A stretch of DNA of 64,000 nt from Chitinophagales bacterium. Its GTDB lineage: Bacteria; Bacteroidota; Bacteroidia; Chitinophagales; LD1. Location: contig JAEUVA010000046.1 of assembly GCA_016787045.1 (NCBI GenBank), positions 62,001 through 126,000 of the forward strand, in the 5' to 3' direction. Below the pieces are notes generated by a model. The model ran no database searches, had not been told where the DNA came from, and saw only the letters and a list, made by a program, of their open reading frames with translations. Both the position numbers and the translations under genes were made by a program. How positions within the stretch are numbered: the stretch's first letter is position 1; each line of letters starts with the position of its first letter. This document shows, piece by piece, positions 52,911 through 60,487 of this stretch.

Positions 52911-53846
52911 ATGACAACCGTAGAAGAAACCATAAGCGTATCGCTTCAAAAACGAATAAGGCAAGTAGAGCAACAAATAGGCAACACACCAATGTTGGAA
53001 GTTACCAAACTGTATGCTAAAAGTGGAGTAAAGATTTATGCTAAAGCAGAGTGGAAGCAACTTTCGGGCAGTGTAAAAGCAAGAGCCGCCTTCAACATTT
53101 TTAAACATGCCTTACTAAACGGATTGCTAACCGATAGAAAATCGCTATTAGATGCCACAAGTGGAAATACCGGCATTGCTTATGCAGCTATTGGAAAAGA
53201 ATTGGGAATACCCGTTACCTTGTGTTTGCCGGAAAATGCTTCGCGAGAGCGCAAAGAAATTTTGCAATCGCTGGGAGCCACCATTATTTTCACTTCAAAG
53301 TTTGGCGGTACCGATGAAGCGCAACAGGTGGCTGCTGAATTGTACGAACAGTATCCCGAAAAATATTACTATGCTAATCAATACACCAATCCCCAAAATT
53401 GGAAAGCACATTACTATGGCACTGCGGTAGAAATTATTGAACAAGTACCCAACGTTACCCACTTTGTGGCCGGGCTGGGTACTACAGGTACATTTACCGG
53501 CACAGGCAGAAGATTGTTTGAATACAATGAGGATATTGAATTTATAGCCCTACAACCGGATTTTGCTTTGCATGGTTTAGAAGGTTGGAAACATTTAGAA
53601 ACGGCCATAGTTCCGGAAATTTATGACGATACCATTGCCAATAAAATAATTGAGGTAGATACCCAAACCGCCTATGACTACATTGTAAAAACCGCCAAAA
53701 CTGAGGGATGGTTGATTAGTCCATCTTCTGCGGCAAATCTGGCCGGAGCCATAGCTGTGGCCGAAACAATTACGCATGGAAACATTGTTACTGTATTGCC
53801 AGACAACTCTCTAAAGTACAGCGAAATTATCAATAAACTATTCTAA
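52911..53846 (+). CDS. cysM: CysM-type cysteine synthase
   Basis: A 311-residue fold-type II PLP enzyme. The PLP lysine is K56 in SGSVKARAA, and TSGNTG is at 83-88. PENASRERKEILQSLGATI and GTTGTFTGTGRRL follow the pattern of mycobacterial CysM, which uses O-phosphoserine and the thiocarboxylate of CysO, more than of CysK. The residue aligned with Arg220 of the mycobacterial enzyme, as I recall it, appears to be Trp or Lys here (GLEGWKH), so acceptor preference needs testing. It is the first gene after the poly-Cys attenuator. Mec-, CysO- and MoeZ-like genes follow. Confidence 0.88.
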   Translation: MTTVEETISVSLQKRIRQVEQQIGNTPMLEVTKLYAKSGVKIYAKAEWKQLSGSVKARAAFNIFKHALLNGLLTDRKSLLDATSGNTGIAYAAIGKELGIPVTLCLPENASRERKEILQSLGATIIFTSKFGGTDEAQQVAAELYEQYPEKYYYANQYTNPQNWKAHYYGTAVEIIEQVPNVTHFVAGLGTTGTFTGTGRRLFEYNEDIEFIALQPDFALHGLEGWKHLETAIVPEIYDDTIANKIIEVDTQTAYDYIVKTAKTEGWLISPSSAANLAGAIAVAETITHGNIVTVLPDNSLKYSEIINKLF

Positions 53847-53847
53847 A

Positions 53848-54282
53848 ATGTTGCTACTAAACAAACCTATTGTTGCACAACTTAGCGAAGATGCCTTACG
53901 CACTTTTCCGGATGAATGCTGCGGTTTTCTACTGGGCTTAGAAAAACACGATTACAGAGCCATTGAAGAGATAATTGTAGTAAACAATGCCAAAGAAGGT
54001 GACAAGCGAAGACGGTTTGAGATTACTGCAAAAGATTACCTGAAGGCAGAGCAATACGCAGAAAATAAAGGGCTTACACTTTTAGGAGTTTATCATTCTC
54101 ACCCTAATCATCCATCTGTTCCGTCTGAGCACGATAGAGTGGTGGCGCAACCCTATTTCAGCTACATCATACTATCAGTAAATGTCAGCCACGTAGAGTC
54201 CATACGATCCTGGCGATTGAATGATGACTTGCAGTTTGAGGAAGAGAAGATTCATACATTAGTAAATTCATTAACACAATAA
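53848..54282 (+). CDS. JAMM/MPN metalloprotease (Mec-like)
   Basis: A 144-residue zinc isopeptidase-fold protein. The JAMM motif is complete: H83-x-H85-x7-S93-x2-D96, with the catalytic Glu E23 in FPDECCGFLLG. Mycobacterial Mec cleaves the cysteine off CysO-cysteine. In other bacteria such proteases trim a C-terminal extension from ThiS-like proteins. Here both may be needed, because the neighbouring carrier ends in GGSH. It begins 1 bp after the cysM stop and ends 12 bp before the carrier gene. Confidence 0.9.
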   Translation: MLLLNKPIVAQLSEDALRTFPDECCGFLLGLEKHDYRAIEEIIVVNNAKEGDKRRRFEITAKDYLKAEQYAENKGLTLLGVYHSHPNHPSVPSEHDRVVAQPYFSYIILSVNVSHVESIRSWRLNDDLQFEEEKIHTLVNSLTQ

Positions 54283-54294
54283 ACACCCACTACA

Positions 54295-54573
54295 ATGGCT
54301 ACAGTTATTATTCCCACACCACTCCGTAAATTTACCAACCAAAATTCTCGCGTACAGGTGAGCGGCAGTTCCGTACAAGAAGCAATAGGTGACCTTACGC
54401 TCAATTTTCCTGACCTAAAAAAGAACCTGCTTGATGAAAACGGCAAGCTACGCAGTTTTGTAAATGTGTTTGTAGGCGAAGAGGACATTCGGAATCTGCA
54501 AAACGAACAGACACAACTTCAACCGGATAGCACCATTAGCATCATACCGGCTATAGCAGGTGGCAGTCATTAA
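54295..54573 (+). CDS. CysO/MoaD-like ubiquitin-fold sulfur carrier ending in GGSH
   Basis: A 92-residue beta-grasp protein that closely follows mycobacterial CysO as I remember it: an IPTPLR start, RSFVNVFVGEEDIR in the middle, and a C-terminus IIPAIAGGSH. The Gly-Gly (89-90) must be C-terminal for adenylation and thiocarboxylation, yet it is followed by Ser-His. Removal of two residues by the adjacent JAMM protease is therefore likely. It should be charged by the E1-like protein downstream and deliver sulfide to CysM. Confidence 0.9.
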   Translation: MATVIIPTPLRKFTNQNSRVQVSGSSVQEAIGDLTLNFPDLKKNLLDENGKLRSFVNVFVGEEDIRNLQNEQTQLQPDSTISIIPAIAGGSH

Positions 54574-54593
54574 AATACTTTAAACTTAAAAAT

Positions 54594-55730
54594 ATGAGTT
54601 ACAAAGACATTACTTTTAGTAAAGAAGAATTGGCGCGATACAATCGGCACATCATTATTCCCGATTTTGGTTTAGAAGCGCAGCAAAAACTTAAAGCAGC
54701 AAAGGTGTTGGTGATTGGCTCCGGTGGATTGGGCAGCCCATTGCTGCTGTATTTGGCCGCTGCCGGAGTGGGCACATTGGGCATTGTAGATTTTGATGTG
54801 GTGGACGATAGCAACTTACAACGGCAGGTGCTGTTTGGAGTAGATGAAGTGGGCAAGCCAAAAGTAGAAGCAGCTAAGCAGCGTCTGCAAAGTTTGAATC
54901 CGCATATTCAGATTAATGTTTACAACACACAACTCACCTCAAAAAATGCGTTAGAGTTGATAAAGCAGTACGATGTAGTGGCTGATGGTACCGATAACTT
55001 TCCAACCCGATATCTGGTAAACGATGCCAGTGTAATTGCCGGTAAGCCAAACGTATATGCATCTATTTTCCAATTTGAAGGTCAGGTATCTGTTTTTAAC
55101 TATACCGATAATAATGGCAATACCGGCCCTAACTACCGCGACCTCTACCCTACTCCACCACCTCCGGGTTTAGTGCCCAATTGTGCAGAAGGTGGTGTGT
55201 TGGGAGTACTACCCGGAATAATTGGAAGTTTGCAAGCCAATGAGGTGATTAAGGTGATAACCGGAGTAGGTGAGCCATTAAGCGGCAGATTTTTTGTATT
55301 TGATGCGCTAACCTTTGAAACACGCACCCTCAAAATAAAAAAGCAAGAAAATACACCCCTCATTGAACGACTGATTGATTACGAACAATTTTGCGGAGTT
55401 AAAGCCGTAGAAAGAAAAATTAAAGAGATAAGTGTGGAGGAGTTTATTGGATGGCAGGAAAGCAGTGAAGATGTACAAGTAATAGATGTGCGCGAACCGG
55501 CTGAATATGCTGAGGCAAATATTGGTGGCTTACTTATTCCATTAGCAACAGTGTCGGATAAAGCTAACGAAATTGAACGCAATAAAAAAGTAGTGGTTCA
55601 TTGTAAAATGGGTGGCCGAAGCGCAAAGGCCATTCGCGAATTGGAAGAAAAATTTGGGTTTGAAAATCTCTACAACCTAAAGGGTGGAATAACTGCGTAC
55701 TTGCAACAAGTACAACAAACATCAACTTGA
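54594..55730 (+). CDS. moeZ: MoeZ-like E1 adenylyltransferase/rhodanese fusion
   Basis: A 378-residue protein with two domains. The ThiF/MoeB domain (about 1-250) has GSGGLGSP (42-49), DFDVVDDSNLQRQ, and a cysteine at C197 in VPNCAEGG. The two CxxC zinc pairs of MoeB are replaced (NYRDLYP), as in mycobacterial MoeZ. The rhodanese domain (about 280-376) has active Cys C337 in HCKMGGRS. In the mycobacterial pathway MoeZ adenylates CysO and transfers sulfur to form the thiocarboxylate. It is 20 bp after the carrier gene and the last protein gene of the operon. Confidence 0.93.
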   Translation: MSYKDITFSKEELARYNRHIIIPDFGLEAQQKLKAAKVLVIGSGGLGSPLLLYLAAAGVGTLGIVDFDVVDDSNLQRQVLFGVDEVGKPKVEAAKQRLQSLNPHIQINVYNTQLTSKNALELIKQYDVVADGTDNFPTRYLVNDASVIAGKPNVYASIFQFEGQVSVFNYTDNNGNTGPNYRDLYPTPPPPGLVPNCAEGGVLGVLPGIIGSLQANEVIKVITGVGEPLSGRFFVFDALTFETRTLKIKKQENTPLIERLIDYEQFCGVKAVERKIKEISVEEFIGWQESSEDVQVIDVREPAEYAEANIGGLLIPLATVSDKANEIERNKKVVVHCKMGGRSAKAIRELEEKFGFENLYNLKGGITAYLQQVQQTST

Positions 55731-55816
55731 TAATTGATCATTAATTTACAGTAGTTCAACCACACAATGCTGAGCTGTAAATACCCAATCATCAATATTC
55801 AATTTTCAGTATAAAA

Positions 55817-55887
55817 GGTGCTGTGGCCGAGAGGCGAGGCACGGCTCTGCAAAAGCCGCCACACCGGTTCAAATCCGGTCAGCACCT
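55817..55887 (+). tRNA. tRNA-Cys (GCA)
   Basis: Acceptor GGTGCTG (55817-55823) pairs with CAGCACC (55880-55886); the discriminator is T55887, a tRNA-Cys identity base. The anticodon stem CGGCT/AGCCG encloses CTGCAAA, anticodon GCA at 55849-55851. CCA is not encoded. It lies 86 bp after the moeZ-like gene on the same strand. Confidence 0.97.
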
Positions 55888-55918
55888 CTAAACATTTTTC
55901 ATCATTAAAAAAAACAAA

Positions 55919-56557
55919 ATGGCAATCAGATTAGGCGATATCGCACCCGATTTTACAGCAGAAACCACAGAGGGCACTATTCGGTTTCACGAGTGGCTGG
56001 GTTCCTCATGGGGAGTATTGTTTTCTCACCCGGCAGATTTTACTCCCGTATGTACTACAGAACTTGGTCTTACGGCAAAACTTAAAGATGAATTTGCCAA
56101 ACGGAATACTAAGGTTATTGCTGTAAGCGTTGACCCTTTGCAATCACACAAAGAATGGATTAAAGACATCAACGAAACACAAAACACGGTAGTCAACTTT
56201 CCGATTATTGCCGATGCCGATAAGTCTGTAGCCAACCTGTACGACATGATTCATCCGAATGCCAACGAAACTTTCACGGTACGATCAGTATTTATTATCG
56301 GCCCCGATAAGAAGGTAAAACTTACCATAACATATCCCGCTTCTACAGGCAGAAATTTTTTGGAGATACTGCGTGTACTGGATAGTTTGCAGTTGACCGC
56401 CAATTACTCTGTTGCCACACCGGCAAATTGGGAGCAAGGGCAAGATGTGGTTATTGTGCCTGCTGTGAAAGATGAAGATATAGCTGCAAAGTTTCCGAAA
56501 GGGTACACCAAGGTAAAACCTTATCTGCGTATTACTCCTCAACCCAACTTAGGGTAG
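55919..56557 (+). CDS. 1-Cys peroxiredoxin (Prx6-like)
   Basis: A 212-residue peroxidase. The peroxidatic Cys is C45 in FTPVCTTELG, and it is the only cysteine in the protein, so the 1-Cys mechanism applies. The length and the C-terminal domain (about 160-212, GYTKVKPYLRITP) match the Prx6 group. It reduces peroxides in the cytoplasm with an external thiol. It begins 31 bp after tRNA-Cys; whether it is transcribed with the cysteine operon is not clear. It converges with the btuD-like gene. Confidence 0.93.
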   Translation: MAIRLGDIAPDFTAETTEGTIRFHEWLGSSWGVLFSHPADFTPVCTTELGLTAKLKDEFAKRNTKVIAVSVDPLQSHKEWIKDINETQNTVVNFPIIADADKSVANLYDMIHPNANETFTVRSVFIIGPDKKVKLTITYPASTGRNFLEILRVLDSLQLTANYSVATPANWEQGQDVVIVPAVKDEDIAAKFPKGYTKVKPYLRITPQPNLG

Positions 56558-56579
56558 TGATGGTTAAGGGCTATGCTTA

Positions 56580-57290
56580 TCATTCAAGCAACATTTGAAT
56601 CATTTGCTCAAATGTTTTGTTGCTTTGTTGCAGCAAATGATAATCATTATGCTTTTGCAAAACAATAAACTTAGTGGCATGTCTGTACGTTACCTCCACA
56701 TCATGCGTAGAAAATAAAATACATTTGTTCTGTTCTTTTGCAAGCTTGTATAATACCACTAAAACAGCCCGTTTGTTTTTGTAATCCAAAAAAGCTGTAG
56801 GTTCATCTAATACAATTAGCGGGCTCTGCTGCACAACAGCACGAGCTATGTTGCACAATTGCTTTTCGCCATCGCTTAAATGGTGGTAGTAACGGTTTGA
56901 CAAATGCGATATCCCCAAATCGCCAATTGTACGGGTTACAACTTCCAAATCCTGATGGCCCATTTTACCGGTCCATGATGTGTATGGTGAACGGCCTAGT
57001 GCAATAAAGTCTATCACACTCATAGCGTCTAATTGGAGGCGCTCTGTGGTAACAACACTTACTAATCTGCTGCGCTCAGTTGGAGTAAGCAAACCAATGT
57101 TGCTTTCGTTAATCTTTACCATGCCACTTAGTGGTTTCTGCAAACCTGATAAAGTTCTAAGTAAAGTAGATTTACCTATTCCGTTTGAGCCCATAAGCGC
57201 CACTACTTCACCGCTCTTTATCTGAAAACTAAGCGAACTAAAAAGCGCACAACTGCCGTACCCTATACTTAACTGCTCTACGCTTACCAT
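56580..57290 (-). CDS. btuD: ABC transporter ATP-binding protein, BtuD-like
   Basis: A 236-residue ATPase subunit of a type II importer. Walker A is GSNGIGKST, the signature is LSDGEKQ and Walker B is LIVLDEPT, followed by HDVEVTYRHA with the switch His. In this context (permease, binding protein, BtuB-like receptor, cobalamin riboswitch) it most likely powers vitamin B12 uptake. It overlaps the permease gene by 7 bp and is last in the operon. Confidence 0.86.
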   Translation of the reverse strand: MVSVEQLSIGYGSCALFSSLSFQIKSGEVVALMGSNGIGKSTLLRTLSGLQKPLSGMVKINESNIGLLTPTERSRLVSVVTTERLQLDAMSVIDFIALGRSPYTSWTGKMGHQDLEVVTRTIGDLGISHLSNRYYHHLSDGEKQLCNIARAVVQQSPLIVLDEPTAFLDYKNKRAVLVVLYKLAKEQNKCILFSTHDVEVTYRHATKFIVLQKHNDYHLLQQSNKTFEQMIQMLLE

Positions 57291-58303
57291 GATTGCTGTT
57301 TACGTTGTTGCAGAATAATCCATATAACCACTGGCGCACTGAGTATGTTCATAATAGCATTTAGTGGCAGTATTTTATCAGACCCCGGAAGCACGGCAAC
57401 TACATTGGCTACTCCACATACAATAGCACCAATGAGCATACATGCAGGAACCAATGTTTGATGGTTGGCTGTACCAAAAATTTTGCGGGCAATATGAGGA
57501 ACTGCCAAGCCCACAAAACCAATTGGCCCACAAAATGAAGTAACTGTACCGGCCAACAAACTCGTGAGTATAATAATCTGAATTTTGGTCTTGCGGATGC
57601 TCAGACCACTACTCTCGGCATACACATCTCCTAACAAAAGTAGGTTCAGAGATTTGCACAAAAAGAACGCCCCTATTAAAGCTGCACAAACAATTGCAGA
57701 TAAATACAAGACTTGACTATTGTTTACATACCTGAAACTACCAAAAGTCCACATCAAGTAACTTTTTAATGCATCGCTGCCTGATAAAGATTGTAGTACT
57801 TCAACAACAGCACTAATAGCCCCACCAATCATGAGCCCAATAATGAGCATGGCTACTACACTGCGCATGTACAACGAAACAAAAAAAGTAAATAGAAAAA
57901 CAGTCAAAGCACCGGTTGCTGCTGCAAAGACCAAAGCCATAGCACCTATACCATAAATTTCGCGGATACCCATAGCCCCAGCCCCTAATACCAATAGCGC
58001 AACGCCAAGCATAGCTCCTGAGCTAATGCCCAATACATAAGGCCCAGCCACCGGATTACGAAACATAGTTTGCATCATTAATCCGCTAACAGCTAACGCA
58101 GCACCCGATACCAATGCAGCTATTGCAGATGGTAGTCTGGAACCAAAAACAATGTTTGTAACAATCTGATTTTGCGTATCTCCAGTAAACAATTGCAAGA
58201 GCTCGTTGGCTGAAACAAAAACCGAGCCCACCGTTAACTGTAATACAAATGCAGCCAGCAAGAGTGCACCCAATAGCAAAAAGGTAGTTTTATTATTGTA
58301 CAC
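57284..58303 (-). CDS. btuC: ABC transporter permease, BtuC/FecCD family
   Basis: About 339 residues with roughly ten transmembrane helices, the normal FecCD/BtuC size. Conserved text: FGSRLPSAIAALVSGAALAV, FRNPVAGPYVLGISSGAMLG, and GPIGFVGLAVPHIARKIFG, which forms the coupling region with the ATPase. The frame is open to 58414, but the GTG at 58303, overlapping the binding-protein stop (TAGTG), gives a normal-length protein and typical coupling. It probably carries cobalamin. Confidence 0.87.
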   Translation of the reverse strand: MYNNKTTFLLLGALLLAAFVLQLTVGSVFVSANELLQLFTGDTQNQIVTNIVFGSRLPSAIAALVSGAALAVSGLMMQTMFRNPVAGPYVLGISSGAMLGVALLVLGAGAMGIREIYGIGAMALVFAAATGALTVFLFTFFVSLYMRSVVAMLIIGLMIGGAISAVVEVLQSLSGSDALKSYLMWTFGSFRYVNNSQVLYLSAIVCAALIGAFFLCKSLNLLLLGDVYAESSGLSIRKTKIQIIILTSLLAGTVTSFCGPIGFVGLAVPHIARKIFGTANHQTLVPACMLIGAIVCGVANVVAVLPGSDKILPLNAIMNILSAPVVIWIILQQRKQQSW

Positions 58304-59454
58304 TATTGCAGTTGCTTGTAATAATATAATTGATGCGCTGGCATCAACTCCGGGTGAAAAATGTGTATCAAATCTGCCAATAAAACATCCGGACTCATTA
58401 CACCGCTCTCCCAATAGTCAGAGCCGCCTGCCACAGTAGTTCGGTTATTGTGGTTATATACTTTGCCTTTTTTAAATGCTCCAAACTCTTTGTTTTTTGT
58501 GTCTGCACCGCTCATTTCTTTCAATGAATTTACCAGTGAGTTAACTAACCAAATATCTGCATTAGCTGCTTTGGCATATACGGCCTCATAATCTAAACTC
58601 AAGTTTAGTCCGTTATTCGGCTTTGCATCTTTCCACAGAAAATCTCCCCCTGCATCAGCAATTAGCTGTGCTGAAAAATTTTGCCCGGTAGGCATGTACC
58701 AAATTTCTTTGAACGGCATGTTGCAAAAAACCGTGGGCTTGTGCTCTACAGAGGCGGCTAATTGCTTTAACTGCAAATATTTATTCTCTGTAATTTGAAA
58801 AAGCGAATCCGCTACTGCTTCCATGTTGTAAAAAGTGGCTACAAACTTTATCCACTCGGCACGTGCAAGTGGGTTTTGCTCCATATAATCAGCACACAAA
58901 ACTGTTTTAACTCCCATCGATTTCAATTTCACTTGTAGCTTATCGCCACCATCATAACTGCCAGAATGAAGTACAAACGAGGGGTAAAGCATGGCAATTA
59001 ACTCAAAATCGTATTCATTGGATCCTACCGACACTAACTTTTTCTCAGCAAGGTTTTTACGAACCAATGAATCATAGATCAATTCTGCATTTGCTACTGC
59101 AAGCAGAGTGTCTGCAATGCCCAGTTTGGAATATATAGCAACATGATTTGTAGAAACAGCGATAGAGCTACGTACAGGAGTTTCAATAAGTGTTGCTTTA
59201 TCAAAACCAACGGGTGCAGGTTTATTTTTAGGCAGTAGAACATACTGTGCAAGCAAGTTAGCAGTATCAGTGCCGTACACAGTTACCACCTTAAAGCCAT
59301 CGTAGTAATCAACACTAAAATGCGGCTTATACTTTAATGGTAATGAAGATTGCTTTTCGCAATGTGCCTTTTGTTTTTGTGGCTGGTTACAACTACAAAG
59401 CAGCACTACAAATGCCACACAGAAGAAACTGCATAATTTTTGGCTATGGTTCAT
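58303..59454 (-). CDS. btuF: ABC transporter substrate-binding lipoprotein, BtuF-like
   Basis: A 383-residue class III (TroA-type) periplasmic binding protein with lipobox VVLLCSC near residue 20. Family marks are the two globular domains joined by a long helix, VTVYGTDTANLLAQYVL and LHSGSYDGGDKLQVKLKSMG. It lies between the BtuG-like gene (11 bp overlap) and the permease (1 bp overlap). Tight coupling supports one uptake system, likely for cobalamin. Confidence 0.86.
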   Translation of the reverse strand: MNHSQKLCSFFCVAFVVLLCSCNQPQKQKAHCEKQSSLPLKYKPHFSVDYYDGFKVVTVYGTDTANLLAQYVLLPKNKPAPVGFDKATLIETPVRSSIAVSTNHVAIYSKLGIADTLLAVANAELIYDSLVRKNLAEKKLVSVGSNEYDFELIAMLYPSFVLHSGSYDGGDKLQVKLKSMGVKTVLCADYMEQNPLARAEWIKFVATFYNMEAVADSLFQITENKYLQLKQLAASVEHKPTVFCNMPFKEIWYMPTGQNFSAQLIADAGGDFLWKDAKPNNGLNLSLDYEAVYAKAANADIWLVNSLVNSLKEMSGADTKNKEFGAFKKGKVYNHNNRTTVAGGSDYWESGVMSPDVLLADLIHIFHPELMPAHQLYYYKQLQ

Positions 59455-60487
59455 AAAATATAAAGTTACCCGAAATTACTCCGGCTGTAAAAGAATGGAT
59501 GAAATCACCGTTAGCATGGTAGCGCGAAATTTGTGCCGGTTGCACAAAATCTAAGGCATCGCTCAGATAAATATCTCCGCTGGCCGAGTGCACATACATG
59601 GCATATATGTTTTTACCTGCTGTGCTTATGACATGCGCAGAGGGCAGCTGCGTGGCAGAAGACGGCAGTTTATACACCTGCTGGTTGACGTAGTAGAGCT
59701 CGTCTGTTTGCGTATTGTAGCTCATTATGCTCGCCTTTTGCCCATACGCTGCAAAATCAAACTGTTTTTTCAATTGCAAATTGGTATCATAACAATATAT
59801 AGCTGCTTTAACCTGTGAGGCAGTATCTTCATTTACACCCACCCATAAATCGCCTGCTTTGTCTATCACTAAATCCAACACATCGCGGCCGTTAAACAAA
59901 TTAGCATTCTGTAAAGTATGATTGCTGGTGTTTATCTTAAGTATAGTTCCATAACTCCCCGGTAGCAAGGCATTTTTCTTTTGTTGTACAAATACCCAAT
60001 TTCCACTCTTGTACATTTTCTCTGTCCACCCGGTAGTCACAATGCTACCAGTAACTGTCCCGTTCAAGTAGTTAACTACCCAAATTTTTTTTGCATACAA
60101 CTCAGATACATACGCCAAGCTATCGTTAATCGGTAAAAAATAACGAGGAGATGAATTAGGCAGTGTAATAGTTCGTAACCATTGCAACGATGGCATACGA
60201 ACCACTTCTATTTTAGAAGAATTATTCACTACAATAAAGCCCGTAGAATCTTGCACATACATGCTTTGTGCCACATCGCCTAACTGAAAACCATTACGAG
60301 CAAAAAACAAGCCGTTAGTAACCTCGCTCTTTTGTGGGTTGTAGTACGATACCTCTGCATTACCAAAATTAAAATTGCCTTCATTAATAATGTACAACCC
60401 GCTTAGTGCATTAGGTGCTACTTTTTTCTCTTTCTCGCAAGAAGAGAAAGTTAGTATGCTTATTATTACTATGTAAACTTGTTTCAC
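59444..60487 (-). CDS. BtuG/YncE-like beta-propeller lipoprotein
   Basis: A 347-residue lipoprotein (lipobox TFSSC, C17) whose body is a repeated WxxV/GDLWVG-type propeller with motifs SGLYIINEGNFNFGNAEVS, LAYVSELYAKKIWVVNYLNG and DKAGDLWVGV. In Bacteroides the surface lipoprotein BtuG has such a propeller and binds B12 with great affinity next to BtuB. The position right after a BtuB-like receptor makes a BtuG role likely. The start is GTG in a GTGA overlap with the receptor stop. Confidence 0.8.
   Translation of the reverse strand: MKQVYIVIISILTFSSCEKEKKVAPNALSGLYIINEGNFNFGNAEVSYYNPQKSEVTNGLFFARNGFQLGDVAQSMYVQDSTGFIVVNNSSKIEVVRMPSLQWLRTITLPNSSPRYFLPINDSLAYVSELYAKKIWVVNYLNGTVTGSIVTTGWTEKMYKSGNWVFVQQKKNALLPGSYGTILKINTSNHTLQNANLFNGRDVLDLVIDKAGDLWVGVNEDTASQVKAAIYCYDTNLQLKKQFDFAAYGQKASIMSYNTQTDELYYVNQQVYKLPSSATQLPSAHVISTAGKNIYAMYVHSASGDIYLSDALDFVQPAQISRYHANGDFIHSFTAGVISGNFIFYEP

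Noticed and set aside
52820-53020. Plus-strand frame of 66 codons overlapping the attenuator and cysM start
   Set aside because: Out of frame with cysM and runs through the terminator hairpin; the leader and CysM explain the region better.
56591-56615. Inverted repeat ACATTTGA/TCAAATGT as a terminator of the cobalamin operon
   Set aside because: It lies inside the btuD-like coding end and is not followed by a T run.
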